41,109 bases of DNA from an uncultured Lachnospiraceae bacterium (GTDB lineage Bacteria > Bacillota > Clostridia > Lachnospirales > Lachnospiraceae), in contig CANRBX010000021.1 of assembly GCA_947628955.1 (NCBI GenBank), forward strand, positions 1 through 41,109. Direction: 5' to 3'. Under the pieces are notes generated by a model, which worked only from the letters and a program-made list of their open reading frames with translations, was not told the origin of the DNA and searched no databases. Both the position numbers and the translations under genes were made by a program. Shown here one piece after another: positions 1-8,497 of this stretch. Each line of letters opens with the position of its first letter. Position 1 is the stretch's first letter.

Positions 1-91
1 TGGGTTTGGAAAACTGTATCAGGTGCGGAAATAATTCCTTTATTTTGTACAAATGCTTCATGAAACAACCCTGGAAAAACGCCGGGGGATA

Positions 92-120
92 TTGTAATGT
101 TCAGAATTATCCGCTATAAT
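92..120 (+). promoter_or_regulatory. Sigma-70/SigA-type promoter of the cyclophilin gene
   Basis: TTGTAA at 92-97 and TATAAT at 115-120 are separated by 17 bases, close to the vegetative consensus. The predicted start of transcription lies near 127, leaving a leader of about 55 bases before the start codon at 181. Nothing upstream (1-91) can be assigned to a gene: short open frames there look non-coding. Confidence 0.65.
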
Positions 121-180
121 GGAAGCAATGCGGACGGGGCTTTTACAGTAAATTTGGTCCCGGGTTAGGAGTGAAGGATC

Positions 181-900
181 ATGAGCAATAAGCTGACAAA
201 AAAGAAGAATAAAAAGAAGGCGCAGAAGAAGTCCAATATGCTTCCTGTCGTCACAGGCGTATGTGCGGTTGCGGTGATCGTACTGGCTCTTCTGTTTTCC
301 ACGGTGTTTCGGAAGAACGGATCATCCGCGGAGGATTCCGGGGATGCCGGGACGGCGGCAGCGGAGCCGGCGGAGGGACAGACAGAAGTGGATCTCTCGC
401 AGGTTACAGGGCCGGCGGTGAAGATTTCCGTAAAGGATTACGGCGACATCAGGGTGCAGCTGGATGAGGAGGCGGCCCCGATCACGGTGAAGAACTTTGT
501 CAAACTGGTGAAGGACGGCTTTTATGACGGCCTGACGTTCCACCGGATCATGGACGGCTTCATGATCCAGGGCGGCGACCCGCTCGGGAACGGCACAGGC
601 GGCTCTGACGAGACGATCAAGGGTGAGTTTTCCAGCAACGGGGTGGACAATCCGATCTCGCACAAGAGAGGAGTCATCTCCATGGCCCGCTCGAACGATC
701 CGGACAGCGCCAGCAGCCAGTTCTTTATCGTGCAGGCGGACAGCACGTTCCTCGATGGCGACTATGCCGGCTTCGGATATGTGACCGAGGGCATGGAGGT
801 CGTGGACCAGATCTGCGAGGATATTGAAGAGGGCGAGAACGGAGCGGTAGAACCGGAGGACCAGCCGGTGATCGAGAGCATCACGCTTGAAGAGGAATAA
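181..900 (+). CDS. Membrane-anchored cyclophilin-type peptidyl-prolyl cis-trans isomerase
   Basis: This 239-residue protein has a Lys-rich N-terminus, one hydrophobic segment (about residues 20-43), an acidic Ala/Glu-rich linker, and then a cyclophilin domain from about residue 78 to the end. The domain shows the family signatures FHRIMDGFMIQGGD and a GVISMARS...SSQFFI block, which contain the Arg, Phe and Gln residues of the isomerase site. The layout suggests a protein tethered to the outer face of the membrane that catalyses proline isomerisation of exported proteins. AGGAG at 167-171 lies 9 bases before the ATG. It is monocistronic or weakly linked to purL, with about 120 bases and a hairpin in between. 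Family membership is clear; the client proteins are unknown. Confidence 0.93.
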   Translation: MSNKLTKKKNKKKAQKKSNMLPVVTGVCAVAVIVLALLFSTVFRKNGSSAEDSGDAGTAAAEPAEGQTEVDLSQVTGPAVKISVKDYGDIRVQLDEEAAPITVKNFVKLVKDGFYDGLTFHRIMDGFMIQGGDPLGNGTGGSDETIKGEFSSNGVDNPISHKRGVISMARSNDPDSASSQFFIVQADSTFLDGDYAGFGYVTEGMEVVDQICEDIEEGENGAVEPEDQPVIESITLEEE

Positions 901-935
901 GGAAGATAAGGGACGTCAGAAGACACATATGAACC

Positions 936-952
936 AGGCAGGCGGCCTGCCT
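936..952 (+). terminator. Short GC-rich hairpin between the cyclophilin gene and purL
   Basis: AGGCAGG and CCTGCCT form a perfect 7-bp stem with a 3-base loop. The bases that follow are only moderately T-rich (ATTCTGCTTTACT), so this would be a weak or partial terminator at best. The remaining 70 bases before purL hold a ribosome binding site (AGGAGG, 1012-1017) and no promoter I would defend. Confidence 0.35.
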
Positions 953-1022
953 ATTCTGCTTTACTATTTGCAGTTTCACCGTAGCACTTCACGAACTTTA
1001 CTAAATATACAAGGAGGACTAC

Positions 1023-4000
1023 ATGGGCAGAGTCAGAAGAGTGTATGTGGAAAAGAAGGAAGAGTTTGCAGTTGCAGCGAAGGGGCTTGCGCATGAGATG
1101 AGAAGTTATCTCGGCGCGGCAGGACTTCGCGGGATCCGGATGCTGATCCGCTATGATGTGGAGAATGTCTCGGACGCGGTGTTTGCGGACGCATGCAGGA
1201 CGGTGTTCGCGGAGCCGCCGGTGGATATCCTGTATGAGGAAGAGTTCCCGATGGCGGAGGACGAGCGTGCGTTTGCGGTGGAATTTCTTCCGGGACAGTT
1301 TGACCAGAGGGCTGATTCCGCTGTGCAGTGTGTGAAATTTTTAAAAGAGGATGAAGAACCGGTGATCCGCTCGGCGACCGTCTATGTGGTCGCGGGAGAG
1401 GTGTCGGACGACGAGTTTGCGGCGATCCGCTCTTACTGCATCAATCCTGTGGACTCGCGCGAGGCCGGATTTGAAAAGCCGGAAACGCTCGTGACGGACT
1501 ACGAGGAGCCGGCGGACGTGATCATTTTCGACGGGTTTACGGCGATGGAGGAGGCGGAGCTTAAGACGCTCTACGATTCGCTGAACCTGGCCATGACATT
1601 CCGCGATTTTCAGCATATCCAGAACTATTTCAGGGACGGGGAGAAGCGCGATCCGTCGATGACCGAGGTGCGCGTGCTTGACACATACTGGTCTGACCAC
1701 TGCCGCCACACGACATTCTCGACGGAGCTGACGGAGGTGTCGTTTGACGACGGCTATTACCGCGCGCCGATCGAGGGCACGTACCGGCAGTACCTTGCGG
1801 ACCGCGAAGAGATCTTCGGGGGCCGCAGCGACAAGTTTGTCTGCCTGATGGATCTGGCGCTGATGGCGATGCGGAAGCTCAAAAAAGAGGGTAAGCTGCA
1901 GGATCAGGAGGAATCGGACGAGATCAATGCCTGCAGTATCGTGGTGCCTGTGGAGATCGATGGAAAAACGGAGGAGTGGCTGGTCAATTTCAAGAATGAA
2001 ACGCACAACCACCCGACGGAGATCGAGCCGTTCGGCGGTGCGGCGACGTGCCTTGGCGGCGCGATCCGGGATCCGCTCTCCGGGCGGACCTACGTCTATC
2101 AGGCGATGCGCGTGACCGGGGCGGCCGACCCGACCGTTTCCGTGAAGGACACGCTGAAGGGCAAGCTGCCGCAGAAGAAGCTGGTGCGCGAGGCGGCGCA
2201 CGGCTACAGCTCCTACGGCAACCAGATCGGCCTGGCGACCGGTTACGTGAAGGAGATCTATCATCCGGATTATGTCGCGAAGCGCATGGAGATCGGGGCG
2301 GTCATGGGAGCGGCCCCGCGCAGCGCCGTGATCCGCGAAAATTCTGACCCGGGCGATATCATCATTCTGCTCGGCGGACGGACGGGCCGCGACGGCATCG
2401 GGGGAGCGACCGGCTCTTCGAAGGTGCACACGGAGGCGTCCATCGAGATCTGCGGCGCTGAGGTGCAGAAGGGCAACGCGCCGACGGAGCGCAAGATCCA
2501 GCGCCTGTTCCGCCGCCCGGAGGTCAGCAGGCTGATCAAGAAATGCAATGATTTCGGCGCGGGCGGCGTCTCTGTGGCGATCGGAGAGCTTGCGCCGGGA
2601 CTTGAGGTAAACCTGGACAAGGTGCCGAAGAAATACGCGGGCCTGGACGGAACGGAGATCGCGATCTCCGAGTCGCAGGAGCGCATGGCGGTCGTGGTCG
2701 ATCCGAAGGATGTGGCGGAGTTCATGGGATACGCTGCCGAGGAAAACCTGGAGGCGGTCGAGGTGGCTGTCGTGACCGACGCTCCGCGCCTTGTGCTGAA
2801 CTGGAGAGGAAAGAAGATCGTAGATATTTCCCGCGCGTTTCTCGACACGAACGGCGCGCACCAGGAGACGGCTGTCGCGGTGGACATGCCGTCCGAGACG
2901 GAAAAATATTTTGTGAGGAATGAGGTGCCGGACGTCCGGGCGAAGTGGCTGGAGACGCTGGCAGACCTGAACTGCTGCTCCCAGAAAGGGCTTGTCGAGA
3001 TGTTTGACAGCTCGATCGGGGCAGGCTCGGTGCTCATGCCGTACGGCGGAAAATATCAGATGACCGAGACGCAGGCGATGGTGGCGAAGCTGCCGGTTCC
3101 CGAGGGCAGGACCGATACCGTGACGATGATGGCCTACGGCTTTGACCCGTACCTGTCGAGCTGGAGCCCGTACCACGGCGCTGTCTACGCGGTGCTCGAG
3201 TCGGTCGCGAGGATCGTGGCGAACGGCGGTGACTACCGCAGGATCCGCTTTACGTTCCAGGAATATTTCCGCAGGATGACGGAGGATCCGCGCCGCTGGA
3301 GCCAGCCGTTTGCGGCGCTTCTGGGCGCGTACTCCGCACAGATCGGCTTCGGCCTGCCGTCGATCGGCGGCAAGGACAGCATGTCCGGCTCTTTCAATGA
3401 GATCGACGTGCCGCCGACTCTGGTCTCCTTCGCGGTGGACATCGCGAGTGACCGGACGGTCATCACGCCGGAGCTCAAGAAGGCGGGCAGCAAACTCGTG
3501 CTGCTGCACTTTGACCGGGATGAATATGACCTGCCGGTCTACAGCCGGATCATGGAGCAGTATGCGAAGTTCCACGAGGATATTAAAGCCGGAAACATCA
3601 TTTCGGCGTATGCGCTCGACGGAAACGGACTTGCGGCGGCACTTTCAAAGATGGCCTTCGGCAACGGAATGGGCTTCCGGATCGAGCACAATATCGATGA
3701 GCGCGACCTGTTCACGGCGGGTTTCGGCGATATCGTGGCCGAGGTGCCGGACGGGGCCGTCGGCAGGCTGGCGATCACGTACACCGTGGTCGGTGAGGTG
3801 ACCGATAGCGGAACATTTGAATACAGGGACGTGAAGATCCCGATCGGCAGGGCGCATGAGGCGTGGACGGGCACGCTTGAGCGCGTGTTCAGGACGGATT
3901 CCGGGATCCCGACGGTCGGAGGCGGCCTCGACATTGACGGCAATCCGACGGACGGGCCGAGGGCATATTTCTTCGCGGGGAGAGACGAGGAAGGAAATGT

Positions 4001-4865
4001 CGTGAAGCGCGAAAATGGCTGCTATAAGATCTCGAAGATCTATACCTGCAGGCATAAGGTCGCGAAGCCGCGTGTGTTCATCCCGGTCTTCCCGGGCACG
4101 AACTGCGAGTATGACAGCACGAAGGCATTTGAGCGCGCAGGGGCCGAGGTGGATGTGAAGGTCTTCCGCAACCTGAGCGCGCAGGACATCCGGGATTCGG
4201 TGGAGATCTTTGAGAAGGCGATCAGCCAGGCGCAGATCATCATGTTCCCGGGCGGCTTCTCGGCGGGCGACGAGCCGGACGGCTCCGCAAAGTTTTTTGC
4301 GACGGCGTTCCAGAACGCGAAGATCAGGGAGGCTGTCATGAAGCTGCTCAATGAGCGCGACGGCCTGGCGCTCGGCATCTGCAACGGCTTCCAGGCGCTG
4401 ATCAAGCTCGGACTGGTGCCGCACGGCGAGATCACCGGCCAGGCGCCGGATTCCCCGACGCTGACGTTCAACACCATCGGACGGCATATTTCGAAGATGG
4501 CTTATCTGAAAGTGGTCAGCAATAAGTCCCCGTGGCTTGCGGGCGCGCAGCTCGGCGGCGTGTATGCGAACCCGGCTTCGCACGGCGAAGGGCGTTTTGT
4601 GGCGAATAAGCAGTGGCTGATGAGACTGTTCGCGCACGGACAGGTGGCGACGCAGTACTGCGATCCGGACGGCAATATCTGTATCGGCGAGGAAATGTGG
4701 AATATCAACGGTTCCTATTTCGCGATCGAGGGCATCACAAGCCCGGACGGCAGGGTGCTCGGCAAGATGGCGCACTCGGAGCGCCGCGGCGATTCTGTGG
4801 CAGTCAATATCTACGGCGAACAGGATCTGAAGATTTTTGAATCAGGAGCAGCGTACTTTCGATGA
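1023..4865 (+). CDS. purL: Phosphoribosylformylglycinamidine synthase, single-chain clostridial type
   Basis: This enzyme converts FGAR, ATP and glutamine to FGAM in de novo purine synthesis. At 1280 residues it fuses the synthetase (PurL) and glutaminase (PurQ) parts in one chain, as in the form seen in many Clostridia. The synthetase part includes the ETHNHPTEIEPFGGAATCLGG block near residue 326 and a second PurM/PurL-like repeat in the middle, with GGKDSMSG near residue 782. The C-terminal class I glutaminase starts near residue 1018 (PVFPGTNCE), has its nucleophile Cys in GICNGFQAL near residue 1118, and its catalytic His in SHGEGRF near residue 1187. AGGAGG sits 5 bases before the ATG. 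Its TGA stop overlaps the start of the next gene (ATGA), so the two are translationally coupled. Confidence 0.97.
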   Translation: MGRVRRVYVEKKEEFAVAAKGLAHEMRSYLGAAGLRGIRMLIRYDVENVSDAVFADACRTVFAEPPVDILYEEEFPMAEDERAFAVEFLPGQFDQRADSAVQCVKFLKEDEEPVIRSATVYVVAGEVSDDEFAAIRSYCINPVDSREAGFEKPETLVTDYEEPADVIIFDGFTAMEEAELKTLYDSLNLAMTFRDFQHIQNYFRDGEKRDPSMTEVRVLDTYWSDHCRHTTFSTELTEVSFDDGYYRAPIEGTYRQYLADREEIFGGRSDKFVCLMDLALMAMRKLKKEGKLQDQEESDEINACSIVVPVEIDGKTEEWLVNFKNETHNHPTEIEPFGGAATCLGGAIRDPLSGRTYVYQAMRVTGAADPTVSVKDTLKGKLPQKKLVREAAHGYSSYGNQIGLATGYVKEIYHPDYVAKRMEIGAVMGAAPRSAVIRENSDPGDIIILLGGRTGRDGIGGATGSSKVHTEASIEICGAEVQKGNAPTERKIQRLFRRPEVSRLIKKCNDFGAGGVSVAIGELAPGLEVNLDKVPKKYAGLDGTEIAISESQERMAVVVDPKDVAEFMGYAAEENLEAVEVAVVTDAPRLVLNWRGKKIVDISRAFLDTNGAHQETAVAVDMPSETEKYFVRNEVPDVRAKWLETLADLNCCSQKGLVEMFDSSIGAGSVLMPYGGKYQMTETQAMVAKLPVPEGRTDTVTMMAYGFDPYLSSWSPYHGAVYAVLESVARIVANGGDYRRIRFTFQEYFRRMTEDPRRWSQPFAALLGAYSAQIGFGLPSIGGKDSMSGSFNEIDVPPTLVSFAVDIASDRTVITPELKKAGSKLVLLHFDRDEYDLPVYSRIMEQYAKFHEDIKAGNIISAYALDGNGLAAALSKMAFGNGMGFRIEHNIDERDLFTAGFGDIVAEVPDGAVGRLAITYTVVGEVTDSGTFEYRDVKIPIGRAHEAWTGTLERVFRTDSGIPTVGGGLDIDGNPTDGPRAYFFAGRDEEGNVVKRENGCYKISKIYTCRHKVAKPRVFIPVFPGTNCEYDSTKAFERAGAEVDVKVFRNLSAQDIRDSVEIFEKAISQAQIIMFPGGFSAGDEPDGSAKFFATAFQNAKIREAVMKLLNERDGLALGICNGFQALIKLGLVPHGEITGQAPDSPTLTFNTIGRHISKMAYLKVVSNKSPWLAGAQLGGVYANPASHGEGRFVANKQWLMRLFAHGQVATQYCDPDGNICIGEEMWNINGSYFAIEGITSPDGRVLGKMAHSERRGDSVAVNIYGEQDLKIFESGAAYFR

Positions 4866-7336
4866 GTAAACAGAGAATTACAGCGGATAATTTTGAACAG
4901 CTGATAGAGATTGTCCGGGCGGTTCAGCGCGGAAAGGATCCGGAAAAAGCGCTTCAGGAGGACGGGCTCGGGGACGATGAGCCCGGGCTTGCGGAGGAAG
5001 AGGCGGAGAGCCGCACTCCGGAGGAGCGCCGGGCGGACGAACAGAAGCTTGACCGGCTGCTTGGACAGGAAAATTCCCCGGCAGAGCCGGACGGCGCGGC
5101 AGAGGACGGCAGGGACGCAGGAAAGCCACGGGCGGCAGGCGGCGGGGCGCTGTCGGTGCGCCTGCGCGGGTTCCTGTCGGGAATCTCAGGATCGCGGAAA
5201 AAGACGGGGGCTGAAAAGCGCCCAAAGAAGCGCGATGCCGGGGAAAAGCGCCCAAAGAAGCGTGATGCCGGGGAGGACGCCCCGGAGGAAGAGCGCGCCG
5301 GGGAGGTGCGCCCGGAGGAGGATCCGGAAAGCGGCAGCGATGTGCCCGGACGCCCGGAGACGGAAAATGCCGGAAGCAGACGCTCAGGAGCCGGACACCC
5401 GGCAGCGGCGCCTGCTGAGAAAACGCAGGAGACACCGCCGGATGACGGGACTGCGCCCGGAGGGCATCAGACGGACGATAGCGCGCTTCTGTCCGGGCTG
5501 CGCAGCCGGGCGGCGGCTCTGCGCGAGAATCTGTCCGGAAGGGGATTCCAGCGCAGGGAAATGATCCTGGCCGCTCTGGGAGTCCTGCTGGCTCTTTTTG
5601 TCGTGATCGTGATCATCCGTGCGGCCACGCAGTCGCAGATTCAGAAGCGGAAGATGGAGCATGTGACGGCGGACAGCGGGCTGACGGTCCTGGTGGAGGA
5701 TGAGCCCGAAAAGTGGTGCACTTCCTATCCGGTCAGGCTGACGATCCGGGCGCAGAGTGAAGCGCTGGAGCGGGCGACGGTGAACGGGACAGGGTACGTG
5801 CTGGACGAAAAGGGCGGCGTCACCGTAGAGGTGAGCGATCCGCTGGTGGAAATATCCGTTGAGACTGCGCAGGGAACCCTGAAGGCCCAGGCCGAGATCC
5901 CGCTGATCGACGCGCTGCCGCCGGCGGTGCATGTGGAGAAGAATGAGGATCTGATCACGGTGACTGCCGCGGATGCCAATTCGGAGATCTCGCGGATCCG
6001 CTATGCAGTGGTACATAACGATCAGTACATAAAGCTTCCGCTCTATCAGGACTACAGCGAGCCGCTTCCCTTTGAGAAGGACAGCCTGTATTACTTCTAT
6101 GCGCAGGATGCGGCGGGCAACCGCTGCGCTCCGGTAGTCACGACGACGGAGACGGCCCAGAGTCTCGGGCTCGGGAGAGAGGAGCTCTCCCTGTTCCCGG
6201 GAGAGACGTCCTACCTGGATGTTCAGGTGGAGCCGGAGGGCGCGCTGCTGAACAATCTGAAATATGCGAGCGCGGATCCGGCAGTCGTCACGGTGGAGAG
6301 CGGCGGCAGGATAACGGCGGCAGGAGAGGGCAGCACGGTTGTGACCGTCAGTGCGGACGAGGTCAGCGAGGTCTCCTGCAAGGTGACGGTCAGCGAGAGC
6401 CGGACGGTGACGATCAGTGCGGTCGGAGACTGCACGCTTGGAACGGACGAGAATTTTAACACACAGACAAGCTTCCAGGCTTTCGATATTGTGAACGGAC
6501 ATTCCTGGTTCTTCAGGAACGTAAAAGACATTCTGGACAATGACGACGCGACGTTCGCGAATCTGGAGGGCACCTTTACCACGGAGACACAGCGTGAGAT
6601 TAAGGAGTACGCATTCAGGGGGGATCCTTCCTATACGCAGATCCTTCTGGACGGATCGATCGACGTCGTGACGCTTGCCAACAATCACAGCAGTGATTAC
6701 GGGCCGCAGAGCCTGGCGGACACCAAACAGTATCTGACAGAGGCAGGCATCGATTACTGTATGGAAAATGAGATCGTGCTGAAGAATGTGAACGATATCC
6801 CGACCGCGTTTATCGGCATCTACGTGCTGGACGACGGCATGGCGAGCGAGAAGGAGCTGCGCGAGGCGATCGCGGAGGCGCAGAGACAGGGCGCAAGGCT
6901 GATCGTCGTGGCGTTCCACTGGGGAACCGAGCAGGCGACGACGCCGGATGAGACGCAGAGAGAGCTTGCGCACATCGCGGTGGACTGCGGGGCCAGCCTG
7001 GTGGTCGGCCATCACCCGCACGTGCTCCAGGGGATCGAAAAATACAACGGAGTGTACATTGTCTACAGCCTGGGGAATTTCTGCTTTGGCGGCAACAGCG
7101 CGCCCTCCGATATGGACACGATGATCTTCCGGCAGAGCTTTACCGTGTCGGGAGCGGGCGTGGCCGACGACGATCGAATCGAGATCATCCCATGCAGCAT
7201 TTCTTCGACGCCGTATTATAACGACTACCGGCCGACGCCGGCACAGGGAACGGAGGCCGAGCGGATCATGGGCCGCATCAACGAGTACAGCGCGGAGTTC
7301 GGGACAAGCTTCACCGCCTCGGACGGGCTGAACTGA
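4862..7336 (+). CDS. CapA-family surface protein with a bacterial Ig-like domain
   Basis: This 824-residue protein starts with a long charged, low-complexity cytoplasmic region of about 230 residues that contains a nearly perfect 30-bp DNA duplication (EKRPKKRDAG twice, 5213-5272). One transmembrane helix follows at about residues 234-256. The extracellular part contains Ig-like material, including a Big_2-type segment (about 440-515), and a C-terminal CapA/PgsA-type metallophosphatase-like domain (about 518-790). That domain carries the blocks AVGDCTLG, NLEGTF, LANNHSSDYG, HWGTE and VGHHPHVLQGIE. CapA proteins are linked to poly-gamma-glutamate or other surface polymer synthesis, but many stand-alone homologues, like this one with no capB/capC nearby, have unknown roles. 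Start codon and purL stop overlap. Confidence 0.88.
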   Translation: MSKQRITADNFEQLIEIVRAVQRGKDPEKALQEDGLGDDEPGLAEEEAESRTPEERRADEQKLDRLLGQENSPAEPDGAAEDGRDAGKPRAAGGGALSVRLRGFLSGISGSRKKTGAEKRPKKRDAGEKRPKKRDAGEDAPEEERAGEVRPEEDPESGSDVPGRPETENAGSRRSGAGHPAAAPAEKTQETPPDDGTAPGGHQTDDSALLSGLRSRAAALRENLSGRGFQRREMILAALGVLLALFVVIVIIRAATQSQIQKRKMEHVTADSGLTVLVEDEPEKWCTSYPVRLTIRAQSEALERATVNGTGYVLDEKGGVTVEVSDPLVEISVETAQGTLKAQAEIPLIDALPPAVHVEKNEDLITVTAADANSEISRIRYAVVHNDQYIKLPLYQDYSEPLPFEKDSLYYFYAQDAAGNRCAPVVTTTETAQSLGLGREELSLFPGETSYLDVQVEPEGALLNNLKYASADPAVVTVESGGRITAAGEGSTVVTVSADEVSEVSCKVTVSESRTVTISAVGDCTLGTDENFNTQTSFQAFDIVNGHSWFFRNVKDILDNDDATFANLEGTFTTETQREIKEYAFRGDPSYTQILLDGSIDVVTLANNHSSDYGPQSLADTKQYLTEAGIDYCMENEIVLKNVNDIPTAFIGIYVLDDGMASEKELREAIAEAQRQGARLIVVAFHWGTEQATTPDETQRELAHIAVDCGASLVVGHHPHVLQGIEKYNGVYIVYSLGNFCFGGNSAPSDMDTMIFRQSFTVSGAGVADDDRIEIIPCSISSTPYYNDYRPTPAQGTEAERIMGRINEYSAEFGTSFTASDGLN
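5213..5272 (+). repeat. Two 30-bp direct repeats inside the capA-like gene
   Basis: Positions 5213-5242 and 5243-5272 differ at a single base and encode EKRPKKRDAG twice in frame. A third, degenerate acidic continuation follows (ED...EE...GE). The repeat lies in the cytoplasmic low-complexity tail and could vary in copy number without changing the frame. Confidence 0.85.
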
Positions 7337-7367
7337 AGCCGCGGAACCGAAGGCTGAGACAGGGGAA

Positions 7368-7527
7368 TGAAATTGAAGACTGAGATCAGGGACAGAGGCT
7401 GAAATTGAAAGCCCAGACCGGGGACAGAAACTGAAATTGAAGACTCAGACCAGGGACAGAGACTGAAATTGAAAGCTCAGACCGGGGACAGAGATTGAAA
7501 TTGAAGGCTCAGACCGGGGACAGAAAC
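7368..7527 (+). repeat. Five tandem 32-bp repeats downstream of the capA-like gene
   Basis: Five head-to-tail copies start at 7368, 7400, 7432, 7464 and 7496. Each begins TGAAATTGAA and ends in a GGGACAGA(A/G)-type segment, with partial copies on both flanks (about 7351-7367 and 7528-7540). The unit is not a multiple of 3 and lies after the stop codon, so it is non-coding. There are no spacers, so it is not a CRISPR array. It sits between the stop codon and the transcription terminator, so it would be part of the 3' untranslated region. Confidence 0.9.
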
Positions 7528-7553
7528 TGTAGATTGAAACCGGAGATTTACGG

Positions 7554-7590
7554 AAAAGGTGCAACAGATCGTTGCATCTTTTTTCTTTTT
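7554..7590 (+). terminator. Rho-independent terminator of the purL-capA transcription unit
   Basis: AAAAGGTGCAAC (7554-7565) pairs with GTTGCATCTTTT (7571-7582), with one G-U pair and a 5-base loop. A T-rich run to about 7590 follows. Confidence 0.85.
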
Positions 7591-7652
7591 GCCACAGCGC
7601 AAACAGAGCCATCGTCCGCGAAAAACAAAATGACACTATTTGTTTATATATG

Positions 7653-7681
7653 TTGAAAATAATATATGTAAGTGCTACTAT
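7653..7681 (+). promoter_or_regulatory. Candidate promoter of the RAYT-like gene
   Basis: TTGAAA (7653-7658) and TACTAT (7676-7681) are 17 bases apart in an AT-rich stretch. The rest of 7591-7793 shows no convincing gene. An open frame continues upstream of 7794 but has no ribosome binding site and begins inside the preceding terminator. Confidence 0.4.
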
Positions 7682-7793
7682 TGACAGTGGGGAGTGTGGT
7701 TGTTTTCTGAAACAATGTCGTTCAGCGAAAGCCACAAAAGGACAGGGCGTGTTTCCTGAATACCGGGATTCAGAAGAGAGGGGGAGTTCAGCA

Positions 7794-8324
7794 GTGGCAC
7801 ACCGCAGAAGAAACCGGAAAATCTATTATTATGTATTGGAGAGCAGACGCTATCTTTTCGCCGATGAGCGTGACAAGAGAAAGCTTCTGGATATTCTCTC
7901 TGACGTCGGGCAGGAGGAAGAATGGCTTGTTTATGCGTTCTGCCTCATGGATAATGCCGCATATTTTGTTATAGAGGCGTCGGGGGCTGCTTCCGTGCGC
8001 AGAGGGATCCAGCGCGCCGCGGGCAGGTTTCTGGGCGAATGCGGCGCGAATCAGGCATATGCGCCGCGGCGGGAAGCCGCCCTGGCGGGCAGCGAGCCAA
8101 GAGAGCTGGAATCTCTGAAGGAGATCGCCGACTGCTGCCGGCAGATCCACAGGATCCCGCTGGAAGAAGGATATGTCGGCAGGCTGGCCGATTACTGGTG
8201 GAGCAGCTACATTACCTACGCGGGCGGATATGAGTGGGAGCTGGTGGACTGCAGAGTCTTTTCGCTGTGCTTTTCGGCCGACCCGGAGGTCGCGCGGCGC
8301 AGGCTGCTGAGATTTCATCAATAA
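7794..8324 (+). CDS. RAYT/IS200-like (Y1_Tnp fold) protein lacking the HUH catalytic motif
   Basis: This 176-residue protein has the layout of REP-associated tyrosine transposases: an N-terminal basic strand, a VYAFCLMDN core, and the typical C-terminal segment IHRIPLEEGYVGRLADYWWSSY followed by a short tail. In active members the core reads MPNHVHLL, providing the two metal-binding His residues. Here it reads MDNAAYFV, so both His are gone. The helix before IHRIP also lacks an obvious nucleophilic Tyr (DCCRQIH). I infer a catalytically dead, possibly domesticated DNA- or RNA-binding relative. The GTG start is chosen because a strong GAGAGGGGGAG site lies 7-8 bases upstream. No flanking REP pairs or IS ends are seen. 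Confidence 0.7.
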   Translation: MAHRRRNRKIYYYVLESRRYLFADERDKRKLLDILSDVGQEEEWLVYAFCLMDNAAYFVIEASGAASVRRGIQRAAGRFLGECGANQAYAPRREAALAGSEPRELESLKEIADCCRQIHRIPLEEGYVGRLADYWWSSYITYAGGYEWELVDCRVFSLCFSADPEVARRRLLRFHQ

Positions 8325-8402
8325 AGTTTCTACTAAAAAAAACGATCGTGCGGAGCATTTGTGATGAAAAATGAATAAATTTCTTAAAAAAAACAAAAAA
8401 TC

Positions 8403-8431
8403 ATGACAAACACGAGGAAAGGTGCTAGAAT
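8403..8431 (+). promoter_or_regulatory. Promoter of the lipoprotein-PAP2 unit
   Basis: ATGACA (8403-8408) and TAGAAT (8426-8431) have a 17-base spacer, five of six matches in each box, and an A-rich upstream region (8370-8400) resembling an UP element. Confidence 0.65.
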
Positions 8432-8497
8432 GAACAAGCGAAAAGAGAAAAGAAGTAGAAGAGCAGGATCTGTTTGTATCAGATAAGGAGATTGCTG

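Noticed and set aside
1..119. Possible C-terminal end of an upstream gene in the first 120 bases
   Set aside because: Frame 3 is open to 119 but its translation shows no family resemblance, and the promoter at 92-120 overlaps it. It could not be supported.
953..1022. Purine riboswitch or PurR box upstream of purL
   Set aside because: The leader is too short for a purine riboswitch after the hairpin, and no clear CCGAACAWT-type PurR box pair is visible.
1341..3575. Very long minus-strand open frame opposite purL (744 codons) and many similar frames opposite other genes
   Set aside because: They mirror the codon structure of GC-rich genes on the other strand, have no recognisable domains, and are Arg/His/Leu-rich as expected for shadow frames.
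7572..7793. N-terminal extension of the RAYT-like protein from a TTG at 7572
   Set aside because: This start lies inside the preceding terminator stem and has no ribosome binding site. The GTG at 7794 has a strong site and begins at the expected family N-terminus.
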